Source: Anagrus nilaparvatae (Eukaryota > Arthropoda > Insecta > Hymenoptera > Mymaridae). Taken from it: DNA of 64,000 bases. Each line of letters starts with the position of its first letter. Position 1 is the first letter of the stretch. The position numbers and the translations under genes were made by a program. Location of the stretch: positions 13,890,501 through 13,954,500 of the forward strand of contig JAKSXM010000007.1 in NCBI GenBank assembly GCA_022575985.1, in the 5' to 3' direction. The notes beneath the pieces are model-generated. The model was not told where the DNA came from. It was given only the letters and a program-made list of their open reading frames with translations, and did no database searches. This document shows, one piece after another, positions 49,116 through 60,749 of this stretch.

Positions 49116-51473
49116 AAGTTTTGCAGTTTTTAAGATAAATTATGTGAATTTTATTCACCAGGTGGACTTAAAATAAACGTTAAACAGTAAAGTAAAATAA
49201 AAACATAATATAATTTGCTTGAATTATTTCTAAACGATTAATAAAGGTTTTCCCGTTTCCAAATTTTTAAAATTCCTTCCCAATATTTCAAAAATTAACA
49301 AAATATGAAAAAATTACAGGAATCTACTTTTACCCGCTTTCAGAGAATCTTAAGGTACTTTAAAAAAGAACAAAAATTAATCATACTTTCAAAAGTATTT
49401 TTAAAGAATCACTTCATTTCTATAAATTCCTATAAACAATCGAACAATATTTTGAATAACTTTTTCTTTTATTAATATTTTTAATGATAAAAAAAATGTC
49501 ACTTTGTCTTTATTTTTCATTATTTTTCATTACAACAAAAAAAAAAAAAACTTTTTAATAACCAAAGTTAAATTATATTTATATTATAACATGATAAAAG
49601 TTATAATTTCAAAACTATTTCAAAAAATATAAACTACTAAAATAATAAAAGAAAAACTTATTTTAAAAACTACATTTAATAGTAATATCTAATTATTACT
49701 TTTTTTTAAAAATAAAATAACAAATTAGTGTAAAAAAACTAAAAATATAAAATTTATACAAAAAGAAAAGTTAAACTGACATTTTGTTTACTCATTTTCT
49801 GCAAATAGTAAGTAAAAAAGATAGGATGAACGTGTAAATGGTTACTTCTATTTGTTAGTTTGGCATGTTTATGTTTATATCAGTGAATAAGAGAGAGACA
49901 GAGAGAGATAAAAGGAGAAAAAAAAATAATATGTAATACTCACGTAGTTCTATAAAAGGGTTATAGTTTATGTACATATAATACAAGTATATAATAAACA
50001 TGGACATTGTTATTTAAACTTTTTTTCTTCAAATTGTGTCATTCGAACTTTCTCATATGTTTTCATTAAATTTAAATAGTTTTTTCTAGAAATGTGCAAG
50101 GTAAAAAAATTTATTTACATTTGTTTTAATAATATCTTATTTATATAAATTGCTTTTGTATGTCAAATTTGAGTGAAGTTACTGCAAAGGAAAAATAGTT
50201 TTAGAAGAAAATTGTAATATTTAAAAAGTATGAAACTAAAGAAAGAGATGAAGTTTTTACTTTGCTGTTGATTATTCTAAAATTTTGCCCAATAGAAAAT
50301 AACTAAAGTACTTTTTGAACTTTTTTAAAATTACAATCAATCCCCCCAAAAAAACACAACAAAATAATTAAAACTAATCAAAAATTATTTATTTGAAAAA
50401 TGATAGCATTGCTACTTATAGGATAGACTAAGAATACCTGTCTTATAACATATTATAACAAGGAGTCCTTTGTTCCTCGATCCAGAAACCCCATTCAACC
50501 GAATTATGAGGTATGTTTTTTCAACTGTATTAATCACCCCTGAAAACCTTAAGGCATTTAAAATCTCTTTTTTGATCTCATAAATTAGATTCTTCAAAAA
50601 ATAAGCTGAATAAAATTTCTCGATTATTTAAACCAAAAACCAACTTAAAAATAGGGAAATTCTCTGGAAATTCTATAGATTATAAAAATAATAATCTTTA
50701 TTCAAGTAAAACCCAATGACATTTTAAAGCTCAGTTAATGCTTAATTTCATTCGATTATCTTATAACAATTAATTCTTAATTAATTCTTAAATTCCATTA
50801 ATTAATGTGTCACTTTCCCACTTAATTATATTTTTTTAAAAAGAAAATTAAGTATTTCTATTTTACCAATTACTGTATTATAAACTCTAACAGATACTTA
50901 ACGAAAAAGAAAAAATATATATAATATATATATACATACATATGTACCTATAATATAATTTGAAAATCTCTCAACGTACCGAGCAACGTACAAACGTAAT
51001 GAAAAAAAAATCTATTTAAAAAAAGACAAGCTATTGAAATTACAAAATACCAGATACGTATCTTTTTTTCTATTCAAATCTCGATTTTCATTCATTTATA
51101 TACATGGGGAGATCTGTAGATAATTTTTTTCAAGTAATTTTCTTCATTTTTTTTTTTAAATTAAAATTTTACATTTTTGTATATTATGAACATTTGTAGG
51201 TGTTAGATCGAAAATTTACTTAAAAGTTTATCTCGAATTTGGTTAAATCGTCTTCAAAGAGTAAGCTAACAGACATTTTTTTACAGAATATATGGGTGCT
51301 TTTTACAGGAACGGTATACATAGTGTCCCCTCCATTTATATCCGAAACTAAAGCTCTTTTAAACTTTTTTTTTCTTTTAATAAGTTCATAAATAATATTT
51401 TTTTAAAGTCACAACCTACTATGCATATATTGGTAAATTAACAAAAAAATTTTCTGGAGCATATGTGTTCAAA
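49116..51473. other. AT-rich non-coding region
   Basis: No gene recognised. AT microsatellite at about 50915-50933. Confidence 0.5.
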
Positions 51474-52037
51474 ATGTCGCCACCGTCCGCTGTCCTTTTG
51501 CTTAATTGTAAACTTTGTGTATGAACAAACGGCTTAAAATTTGAAGTTAAATTTTTCTGTAGGATGCATATGACGTATTTAGGTCCCAAAAACTCATTTT
51601 TTTCAACGAAACAAATTTTCATGCAATCCGCTTAGCTTATCGTCACATATAAGTCTGTCCCCCGATTTTAGCTATTTTTAAGCTTCCCACCTTTTATGGA
51701 AGCGCATTCTATGTTTACGCACTTGAAAGTGTATTTTTTTTCTTACTTAACTACTCATATAAGAACCGCAGAAAACTTAAAATTTTAAATATAAAAGCTT
51801 TAACTACGAAAACTAAAACTATTAGATTTTTAAAACGGCTTTACAAAAAAAAAATGTCGCCACCGTCCATGTCATTTTCTCCAAGTGTATGTCATATTTT
51901 TTTTAAATATCTTGTATAATTATATGTTTTAATGAAAAAATAAGATACCCAGAGTTTGAAAAAATTTGATGGCTTGAATCCAAAGTTATTTCAATAATAC
52001 ATTCAAAATGTCGCCACCGTCCATGTCGCCACCGTCT
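51474..52037 (+). repeat. Dispersed and tandem 15-mer ATGTCGCCACCGTCC
   Basis: The GC-rich 15-mer occurs at 51474-51488, 51854-51868 and 52008-52022, and once more, with a final T, at 52023-52037 directly in tandem. Each is set in AT-rich DNA. It would read MSPPS in frame, but the surrounding frames are closed. Confidence 0.75.
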
Positions 52038-52377
52038 GCATAAATAAAAAAATCCCATAAGAATAACATGTAGAATTTATTTTTACATTTGTAGCAGTAC
52101 CACTGAAAATTTTAGGTTTTTAGACCTTGATAAACATAAAAATACAAAAAAAAAAAAAAAAAAATATAATTATTGTTGTGCCGTAAACAATAAAAAATAC
52201 TCTGCCAACTAGCTGGCACTGAGGTTCCTCAAACAATGGGCTGTAATCTTAATTTACAAAAAATATTATTAATTACAACCATGCAATTATACATACATTT
52301 TTCGTTTTTAGTAGCTGGTAAAGTAGATTATCAAGATCATTTTGTTATTAAAGTGAAAATTCTAGCGTCCATGGAAT

Positions 52378-52404
52378 GATCGCGCCGGCGTTAATGGATT
52401 TTAA
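52378..52404 (-). mobile_element. Decayed piggyBac-type terminus
   Basis: CGCGCCGGCGTTAATGG then ATTTTAA matches the right terminal repeat of the element at 12985-13348 (GCGCCGGCGCTAATGGG, TTAA) with a few changes. No partner end was identified. Confidence 0.45.
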
Positions 52405-52939
52405 ATCATTTTTGCATAATTAAAAAGAGAGAAATATAAAAAAAGCTAATTTTATTTTTTTTTATAAAAGAAATGGTTGGTAACGATGCGAAAATTACAA
52501 ATATTCGCTCAATTATTATAAAAAGATAGGAGTTTTTACCAGAATTTATAATAATTTCTTATAATTTATTTTCTCAGTGTACTCCTTGCATTTGACTAAT
52601 CTTCCGCAACAATGATAATAATAATAATAATAATATTTTGTAATAAAAAAAATAGCCACATTAATTGCTTCAAGATTTTAACATTATTTATATTATTTCT
52701 ATTAATCACAAAATAATAAATTATTTAATTCTATAAATTGTTTGATTCTTTAAAAAATGCCAATATAACTTTTAAATCTTAATTTTAAAATGCAAACATA
52801 ACCATTTAATATTTTTAGGCTGTTTATTATTGTTTATAATTTCATTAAGCTGCATACATAAATAAACATAGCAACGAACAAAATAATCCGAGGAAGTCAA
52901 AAAGAGGCAAGATTTCCATCATTCTTTCTTGTGTGTTAT

Positions 52940-54690
52940 AATTTATATCAAAATAAAAAAAAAAATTGTGATCGGATACAAAAAATTACTATAAACTAAA
53001 TTTCTAAAACTTGTACTCTCATTAAAATAAATTAGATATGTCAAATACGAAAAATAAATTTGATGTTTTATGTATTTTTTTGTAACGAAGATTTTGGAGA
53101 AAAAAATTTTCAAAAAATTCATTATCAGATTCAAGATATCGAGTAAAAACCATACTTTCAAGTATAAGTACTTTCATGGAAATAAATGAGGCATTGCATC
53201 CAAATTAAAAAAAAAAAAGTATTTTGAGATTTTTTTAATAAAAAAATTTTTGGAAAAAAAAGTTAGGTATTCGTTCGATAATAAATTGTTTTGGAATATC
53301 ACTGGTTACAATATTTTAAAATATTAGTACTTTCATAGAATTAAAAGAGGTATTACACCAAAAAAATATTGCAATTTTTTTTATTTTTCTTTTTTTTTAA
53401 TTTAGATAATAAAAATTTTGAAAAAATTAAGTATCAATTCCAAAAAATTACTGTAAACGAGGTTCTTAAAACTAGTACTTCCATGGAAATAAATTAGGTA
53501 CTACGTCCAAAAAGAAAAAAAAGTTTCGTATTTTTTGTATTTTTTTGTGAAAAAAATTTTAGGAAAAAAATTTTCAAAAAATTAAGTATCAGATTGGAGA
53601 TATCAAGTAAAAACCATACTTTCAAGTATAAGTACTTTCATGGAAATAAATGAGGTATTACATCCAAAATAAAAAAAAAAGAGGGGGGGGGGTTGAGATT
53701 TTTTGATAAAAAAATGTTTGGAAAAAAAATTAGGTCTTAATTCGATAATGGTTTTGAAATATCACTAGTTACAATATTTTCAGATAATTGTACTTTCATA
53801 GAATTAAATGAGGTATTACACCAAAAAAAAAAAAAAATATTGCAGTTTTTTTTATTTTTATTTTTTTTTAATTTTGACAAAAAAAAATTTGAAAAAATTA
53901 AGTATCAGATCCAAAAAATTACAATAAACAAGGTTCTTAAAAGTACTACTTCCATGAAAATAAATTAGGTACTAAGTCCAAAAAGAAAAAAAAAATTGGT
54001 ATTTTTTGTATTTTTTTGTGAAAAAAATTTTAGAAAAAAAAATTTTAGAAAATTAAGTATCAGATTCGAGATATAGTGTAAAAACCATACTTTCAAATAT
54101 AAGTACTTTCATGGAAATAAATGAGGTATTACATCCAAATTAAAAAAAAAAAAGGGGGGGTTTGAGATTTTTTGATAAAAAAATGTTTGAAAAAAAAATT
54201 AGGTCTTAATTCGATAATGGTTTTGAAATATCACTAGTTATAATATTTTCATATATTAGTACTTTCATAGAATTAAATGAGGTATTACACCCAAAAAAAA
54301 AAAAATATTGCATTTTTTTTTATTTTTCTATTTTTTTAATTTTGACAGAAAAAATTTTGAAAAAATTAAGTATCAGATCCAAAAAATAGCAATAAACAAG
54401 GTTCTTAAAACTAGTACTTCCATGGAAATAAATTAGGTACTACGTCCAAAAAGAAAAAAAAAATTTGTATTTTTCGTATTTTTTTGTGAAAAAAATTTTA
54501 GAAAAAAAATTTTCAGAAAATTAAGTATCCGATTCGAGATATAGTGTAAAAACACACATACACACACATACAGACTTTTTTTAAAAACAGGTTTTTTAGC
54601 TTCCTGGGGTCCCAAAACGTGCTTATATGCCAAAAAATAGAAAATCAAATTTTGACCTAACACAATGGTTCCTCTTTGAGGAACCAAAAA
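52940..54690. repeat. Tandem array with ~465-bp units, first block
   Basis: The marker ACCATACTTTCAA is at about 53150, 53614 and 54085, and AAATAAATTAGGTACTA at about 53486, 53958 and 54425: a period of about 464-471 bp with at least three units. Each unit has two related halves: GTATCAGATTCGAGATAT with AAGTACTTTCATGGAAAT, and GTATCAGATCCAAAAAATTA with TAGTACTTCCATGGAAAT. It ends in a tail with CACACATACACACACATACA, TTAGCTTCCTGGGGTCCCAA and the hairpin GGTTCCTC-TTT-GAGGAACC (about 54669-54687). Open frames here are repeat translations. Confidence 0.88.
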
Positions 54691-55009
54691 CGCTGCCAAG
54701 TAATTGGCACTATGGTTCCTCATTAAAAATAACAAAAAGTTGGCCTCAGTAGGCCTTGATTTTCGCCACGTAAATTCGACAAGTATATAATGTACACATA
54801 ACAACAAACAATTTAAAAAATAAATTATTCCTTTTAAGTGCAGGTTCAAGATATCTTTTGGACTGGTTTCCTGAACAAAAAAAGCTGCAAGAAAGTTTTG
54901 GGATTATACTTTTTATTTAATAAATTATATTTCGGTTTATTTATTTTATATTCTTATTTTCCGAAAACAAGGTAATAAAAAACTAATATTACTCCAATTA
55001 ATACAGAAG

Positions 55010-55120
55010 ATTTGATCCACATGGTTTTTTTGGGTCGCTGATCACGAATTTTGGAGCCCTGCTTTCAAAAAATTGGCGCTTCACCCTTAAATTAGCAAAA
55101 AATACCCCTGAAAGGTGTTT
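55010..55120 (+). repeat. Dispersed repeat family member
   Basis: GGTTTTTTTGGGTCGCTGAT, then GAATTTTGGAGCCC and CTTCACCCTTAAATTAGC. It is the closest relative of the copies at 6300-6420 and 28080-28335. Confidence 0.6.
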
Positions 55121-55424
55121 TTTGGATACATTTCATGTGTTTGCAATTTTTAGAGCGAAGTACCAACTTTTCAACCTAAACCGTATATTGACTGGAGTAT
55201 ATGCTTTACATCAAAATAAGATTGCTTTCTTTTCAAATTCGCTATTCTAAATAAGCTTTCTTTGAGAGATAATATATTATTTCCGGTTCCGATAAATTTT
55301 TAAAATTTTACACAAAAAATTAAAACGTCTTTTTTTTACAGACAAAAACTTTTGTTAAAAATAAATTTTCATTTTTTAGACGAAGTCTAAATAATGTAAT
55401 AAATACATCAAAGTCAATCACTAT

Positions 55425-55449
55425 CTGCGCGAAGCGCAGTTATTTCTAG
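55425..55449 (+). mobile_element. Helitron-like 3' terminus
   Basis: The hairpin CTGCGC-GAA-GCGCAG (55425-55439) is followed six bases later by CTAG (55446-55449) and then T. This is the canonical Helitron 3' end. The 5' end (A|TC) and body were not delimited, so only the terminus is annotated. Confidence 0.5.
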
Positions 55450-56390
55450 TGTAAGAAAAATAAAAATTATTGCCATACTGAATTATATATCCTAGACTGC
55501 ATAAAAGAGATTAGACAATTAAAGGATGGTAGAGTATTTCTAACGGTAAATTAATAACCATAAGATTGCGCAAGTTGCATAATAATAGCCTAAATTACTG
55601 GAATATTAAAAAATTAGAGAGAGAATATTTTTAACATATTATTTATTTAACCCTTTACGAACCAATGTATCATACAGGATACACGATATTCAAGTTCAAA
55701 AAAGACAATAATTATAAATATTCTGAAAATGGTTGTGAACTGTGCACATAAAACAAACACGCTATGGTACTGAAAATTTTAGGAAAATTATAAATAATTA
55801 TGAATTCAATGAAAAAATTATCCAGGCCAACATTAATAAAATTTTTGTTTAAGATTTTTCATGATCCTCCAGGTGTTACTAAATTTTGGTTTTCCAACGA
55901 TATTTCTATAAATGCTTGGTCGTTGAAAGTTTAAATAATTAATACTTTCCAGCAGATTAAAAACCTGATGTCATTTTTAACGATATCGAGATATTTAAAG
56001 AAACGCGTTTCAATTGATTTAGAAATGTTATTAAATAGTTTTTAAAAAATTAAACGCATTTTTATATTATTTTGGGCACGCTCTTTTCATTTGTGAAAAA
56101 AATTTTCGCGATTTTCCACCCATTATATGGAAAACTGTAGATAGGGCAAAAACAGTCTCTAAACGCGAAAAATACAGGAGAATAATTTCTCCTACCTGCG
56201 AATAGATAATACTCTGCTCATAGGCTTGAAAACTTAACAGTTCACCGCTTTTCAAGAAAAAATTTTTTTGGGACCTTTAGATACTCTTTAAAATTCCGAA
56301 ATATAATTTTGAATTTTTCAAAAATCGGTTTTTTGAGCATAAAAAATATACCATCCTTAAATTTTTTTTATACCCCTAGTAGATTGAAAA
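55450..56390. other. AT-rich non-coding region
   Basis: No gene recognised. The 62-codon minus-strand frame at 56067-56255 lacks domain motifs. Confidence 0.45.
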
Positions 56391-56879
56391 ACCATATTTT
56401 AGAAAAAAAAAACTTTTTAGAAAATCTTCTGGAGGGGGAACCATTTACTAATACCCTGAAATTCCGAATCTTCTTCCACCGTTTACCTGCGCTTTTTTGA
56501 CAATTATGAAATTTTTATTTTACAACAGTTTATTGTTGTACCAAAAATGCAAAAGTATTATAGTTATTAAACTGATTTTTAACAATAGCCACCATTCACT
56601 GCCGTTTATACGCACTTTATGCATTTAAAAAGCAAAAATATGCGTAAAACCGCGGGTAAACGACAAAGTCAGAATAGCACGACTGGGACTGCAGAATCGT
56701 GGCTATTGATAAATAGTTAGATAACTATGCTTTTGCATTTTTGGCACAACAATAAACTGTTTAAAATAAAAAATTGCATAGCGGTTAAAAAAGCACGGAT
56801 AAACGGCGGTATAGTATTTTGAATTTTCGGGTATTAGCAAGTGGTTCCAGCTGATTTTCTAAAAAGTTAAAAAATGTGA
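56391..56879. mobile_element. ~0.49-kb palindromic element P5
   Basis: Mirrored blocks: CTTTTTAGAAAATCTTCTGG against CAGCTGATTTTCTAAAAAG; GAACCATTTACTAATACCC against GGGTATTAGCAAGTGGTTC; CAGTTTATTGTTGTACCAAA against TTTGGCACAACAATAAACTG; and AACAATAGCCACC against GTGGCTATTG. Arms of about 220 bp with moderate divergence. It abuts the broken inverted copy of the kinase 5' end. Confidence 0.75.
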
Positions 56880-56887
56880 TTTATTAT

Positions 56888-57058
56888 TAAAATAGTTAGC
56901 CTACATTACTGAAGTAATGAGTAGCAATATAAAGCAGATAAAAATCATGATTCTGTCAACTTTTATTATAAAAGATAAACAAAACAAACTTTAGAAATAT
57001 TCAAATTATTGTAAATAATTATTTCTATTTATTTTTGCGTTAGATTTATAATGAAATT
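56888..57058 (-). pseudogene. Inverted partial copy of the kinase gene 5' end
   Basis: Read on the minus strand, this stretch aligns with 57725-57900 of the kinase locus: TATAAATCTAACGCAAAAAT, ATTATTTACAAT, AATATTTCTAAAGTTTGTTT, ATAATAAA, then an exon-1-like stretch ending in TAATGTAGGCTAACTATTTT against the authentic CATTGTAAGTTAACTATTTT. It therefore covers the 5' flank, exon 1 and the start of the intron. The donor has changed from GTAAGT to GTAGGC and the start codon is not kept in place. No exon 2 homology follows; the P5 palindrome lies where it would be. It is a broken head-to-head duplicate of the upstream part of the gene. Confidence 0.6.
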
Positions 57059-57129
57059 TAAAAATAAAAACAAAGGAAAAGAAATATGATAGTATCCTTA
57101 ATAAAATCAATCGATATATAAGCTAACCT

Positions 57130-57600
57130 ATACGAATTTAGAAAGCGTAAATATCGATATTTGTATTCGATACTTCTGGTAATCGATGCTTCGATACTTC
57201 GATATTTTCTTGCAGTATCGTATCGAAAAATTTTTTATAAATATTTCTCAAATAGGTCAAAAAATTGTTTCAAAGTAATTAAAAAAAAATATATATATCA
57301 TTTTATTTATTTGTGAAAACTTATAATTACAACATTTAGCACATACAAATTCAATTTTATCTGTTTTGATCATTAGAAAAGCTTCTATCTTCCATTCTTT
57401 AAAAACTTTAACATCGATTACCTTCTGCTAACATTCTTTAAAAACTTTAATATCGATTAACTTCTGCTAAACATTCATCTTTAAAAACTTTGAAATCGAT
57501 ACTACAAAATATTGATATTTTTGGATCGAATATCGATGTTGAGTATGGATATTAAATTTAAATATCGATACCACCTGTCACCCCCGTCGAGTTAAGTTTG
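57130..57600. other. ATCGAT-rich segment between the inverted gene copies
   Basis: Contains TATCGATA at 57152-57159 and 57563-57570 plus many partial copies (TTCGATACTTC, GTATCGTATCG, ATATCGATG). An inner ~40-bp tandem (CATTCTTTAAAAACTTTAA plus ATCGATTAMCTTCTGCTAA) has copies at about 57393, 57432 and 57472. The outward-facing CGATACC/GATAC ends suggest a non-autonomous DNA element. In Drosophila, TATCGATA is also the DREF-binding DRE found in promoters. Confidence 0.4.
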
Positions 57601-57818
57601 TTGCTTAACCTTTAGAGACATCAAGTAGGTACAGAAAAATTAGAAAACCTACCAGCGAAAGTCGATCACGTCGTTCCATAAATCAAACATATACGGCATT
57701 GAAAAGAAATAATTAATTGATTTTATTATAAATCTAACTCAAAAATTTATATAAATATGTAATTATTTACAAGTTAAATATTTCTAAAGTTTGTTTTATT
57801 TGTCTTTCATAATAAATA

Positions 57819-58795
57819 ATGATAGTTAAAGGAATCTTGATTCTTATCTTGTGTATAGTGGTGATCATTGGTTTTGCATTGTAAGTTAACTATTTTAATT
57901 AAAAATATTATTATCATATTTAATACAGTTTTATGAATAAATGAATTTTTATTGCAGATCATATTTTTATTTCTTTGTCAAAAAGAAGTGTAGTGAAACA
58001 GAGAAAAAAACAAGACGATTGAAAGAATTAAATTTAAAAGTTCCGGTAATTAAAAAACAACTTAAAATTGGTAAAGTAATCGGTAAAGGCTTATTTGGAA
58101 CTGTAAAAATAGGAAAATTGAATAAGTTAAAAGGAAAGAAAAAAGTAGTAGCAGTTAAATTTTTAATATTGATTAGTGATTCTACTGGGTTTAAATCTAT
58201 TTTAAAAGAAATATACATTTTTGATAAACTTAGTCACGAAAATATTATTAAACTTTTAGCAGTTTATGGAATTGAAAACTATTATTGCCTCGTGATGGAA
58301 TATTTTAAAGGGAAAAACATTAAAGAAATTGAATATAAGTCAATAGGAAATGACGTCGATAAAATATTGTTAGCCAAAGATTCAATTAGTCATCAAATTT
58401 GCAAAGCTTTGACGTACTTACATAGAAATAAAATTTGTCATGGTGATATTGCTAACCCCAATAATACTTTAGTCAGTTCTAAATTTGTAGTTAAAGTTGT
58501 TGATTTTGGGAGAAGTGAATTTTTTGTAGAAGAAAATTCAAATGATAAAAATGAACTTGCACATGGAACATCTAAGGAAGAGGAATTTAATAGTATTGTT
58601 ATTAGTGATAAGGAAAATACTGTTCAAATGTTAATAAGATTGTACACCGAATTTGATGGACAATATTTATATTCACCAGGTATGAATCGTAATCGAGAAT
58701 TTGAAGATGAAATAGAAAAAGCTTGTTTTGATAAAGTTTCTGAAAAACTAAGTTTGATTTTTGACCATTACTTATCTAAGAAAAAATTGGATTAA
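57819..58795 (+). CDS. Membrane-anchored protein kinase-like gene, two exons
   Basis: This is a predicted protein kinase-like protein of 299 residues. Exon 1 is 57819-57880 (ATG with AATAAATA before it); the 77-bp intron 57881-57957 starts GTAAGT and ends TTGCAG; exon 2 is 57958-58795. Splicing adds a hydrophobic N-terminus (MIVKGILILILCIVVIIGFA), a likely signal anchor followed by KKK, so the kinase domain would face the cytosol. Kinase motifs in spliced numbering: Gly loop GKGLFG 63-68, catalytic Lys in VAVKF 88, helix C Glu 105, CHGDIANPN with Asp184 and Asn189, DFG 203-205, and an SDK Asp near 238 in the helix F position. HRD is HGD (non-RD) and no clear APE motif is seen, so activity is likely but unproven. 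The domain is short. Lys and Asn are frequent, as the base composition predicts. AATAAA at 58809 is 14 nt after the stop. No ortholog is recognised. Confidence 0.8.
57881..57957 (+). other. Intron of the kinase gene
   Basis: Canonical GTAAGT donor and TTTTTATTGCAG acceptor, 77 bp, AT-rich, phase 2. It removes an otherwise in-frame TAA. Joining the exons creates codon TTA and keeps the downstream frame open, which independently supports it. Confidence 0.75.
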
Positions 58796-58808
58796 TGTAT
58801 AATTTTTG

Positions 58809-58814
58809 AATAAA
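58809..58814 (+). terminator. Polyadenylation signal AATAAA
   Basis: A perfect AATAAA 14 nt downstream of the kinase stop codon, followed within 20-30 nt by TTTTATTTGCAAG and T-rich sequence. Such hexamers are common by chance in AT-rich DNA, but the position is right. Confidence 0.55.
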
Positions 58815-60650
58815 TTTTATTTGCAAGTATTTTGTGACTATTATTATATTATATTATTTATTTATTCCATGCTGTGATCATCCAGTACACAGTAGGGTGC
58901 AGTCGATAACTATCATGATTTGAATCTGAAATGCAAGTATTAAGGTTGTTTATCAGTAATATTATTGTCAACGTCTGAAAAAACACTCATGTTAATTTTT
59001 CATCAAATTTATTCGTGTTTTGATTGGTCACTGATTTAGAAATGCGCGTGATAGCTTTTTTTTATTGGTCGCTATCAAGGTCGCTATCGGGCTCAAATAC
59101 GTCAAGTTCTTCGGTCATATAAATGTTCGCGCTACTTAATATTTTTATTTTGCAATAAAAACTTATAATAAATAATTTTTTTTCCAGTCAATATTTAATT
59201 TAAAAATTAAAATATTAAACATTTTTATAAAAACATTTAAAATAGTTAAGTAAAGAATTAAAAAAACGCATAAAAAGGTGATAAATTAAATAAAAACTGA
59301 TGATTTTAAAATTAATTTGGTCAATTTAATATTAATTAAATATTATTAAAATAAATATTTAAATATTATTATTTTTAATATTATTTAAAATTAATTCGTC
59401 AATACACAAATTAAAATATTAATTCACTATAATATATTATTAAAAAGTAAATTTATAAATAGTATAATACGTATCAAGGGCGTAAAATTTTAGCGAATGT
59501 TTTTCGCCCATGATGCTTACGATATTTTTTTCTAGGCGTACAACGTGTGCAGAAAATTCCGTGACGATTTTTACACCCGGGAAGGAGGGTTGGACAAACA
59601 AAAATAATTTTTTTTATCGCATTCTAAATTATCGACGCTACACACATAATATGTGGTATACGGTGGTATGTGTGGTATACGTATACGTATACGTATTAGT
59701 ATAATTTCAGGTTATTTACATAGTTTTTATTTATTTATTTAAAATTAAAGTCTACAAGGTGGGGAAAATAAATTGGAAATTTAATCTTTTATCATTTATT
59801 TATCATTTCCTGCTAATTTTAATCTCCTGTGTCATCATTTTCATATTTTTTCAAAGCTCCAAAGTATTGCTCTCATAAGATTAATGTTAAAGCTCGGATT
59901 TTTATTTCTTAATTTAAAAAAAGTTAATGTTATAAGAAAGGTAAAATAAAGTTTATTTAAGTTTTAAAATGTTTAAATTTTCATAATTTTCCTATTTCAT
60001 TAAGCTCTGTCATCATTTTTTTCAACCCGCATAATACCTTAATACCATTAAAAATGTCTAAAATATAAAAACCATCTCATCTGATCTATGAGGGTGAATT
60101 TAGAATCCTGAGTATTGAATATAATCCTTATAATATAATCCTGAATATAATTCAATAGCAATACGCATTGCCACCTCATTTAAACTATTATTTTTTGCTA
60201 TTAATAAATACTAGCTGATTGGCCTCGCGATGCTCGACTTAACCAAATAAAAACTCTTGTGCATTAATTTTTTTATATTTTGATCATATGTAGTTAATTA
60301 TAATAAATTTAATCATACGTGATTAAAATGCAATTTAATTTTATTTAAAAATGAATGAGAACAGAATTAATTTTATACTTCTAGAATTAACAAAAATACG
60401 CTGCCAAGTAATTGGCACTATGGCTCCTCATTAGCAATAACAAAATGTTCTTAATGGTCTATTTTACCTAACAAAATATAATGTCATAAGAAAAACTAAG
60501 AATGATTTTTGAATGATCTTATCCTTGATACTATTAGTTTAACATCTTATGGAAAAAATTAGGTTTTTTACGTAAAAAAAAGAAGATTTTTCTATACTAG
60601 TATATAATCTTCTTTTATTATAATTATGTATGATACACAGTTTTTGGTGC
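58815..60650. other. AT-rich region with possible promoter motifs
   Basis: Two ATTGG boxes (inverted CCAAT) at 59023-59027 and 59064-59068 precede TATAAA at 59118-59123, but no gene follows. A GTATACGTATACG-type alternating stretch is at about 59675-59695. CTAG at 60211 beside a GC-richer patch could be a minus-strand Helitron end but lacks a clear hairpin. GCTGCCAAGTAATTGGCACT at about 60400 repeats a motif at about 54690. Confidence 0.35.
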
Positions 60651-60693
60651 AGCTGGTGTAGTTATATCTTTTGAAGACATAATTACACCAGCT
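60651..60693. repeat. Short perfect hairpin
   Basis: AGCTGGTGTAGTTAT (60651-60665) and ATAATTACACCAGCT (60679-60693) pair nearly perfectly around a 13-nt loop. No neighbouring gene explains it. Confidence 0.5.
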
Positions 60694-60749
60694 ACAGGAA
60701 TAAAGAAACATTTTTTTGCTATGTTTAAATTGAGGAATAAAAATGATAC

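Noticed and set aside
54433..54849. 138-codon minus-strand open frame
   Set aside because: It covers the tandem array and its tail; the similar frame at 61708-61974 is the same repeat.
57941..57957. ATG at 57941 as the start of the kinase
   Set aside because: It lies in the intron. Using exon 1 removes it, gives a clean membrane anchor and keeps frame.
59023..59123. Two inverted CCAAT boxes and TATAAA as a promoter
   Set aside because: No gene found downstream; the motifs are short and frequent here.
60211..60235. CTAG followed by a GC-richer patch as a minus-strand Helitron end
   Set aside because: No convincing hairpin can be drawn at the right distance.
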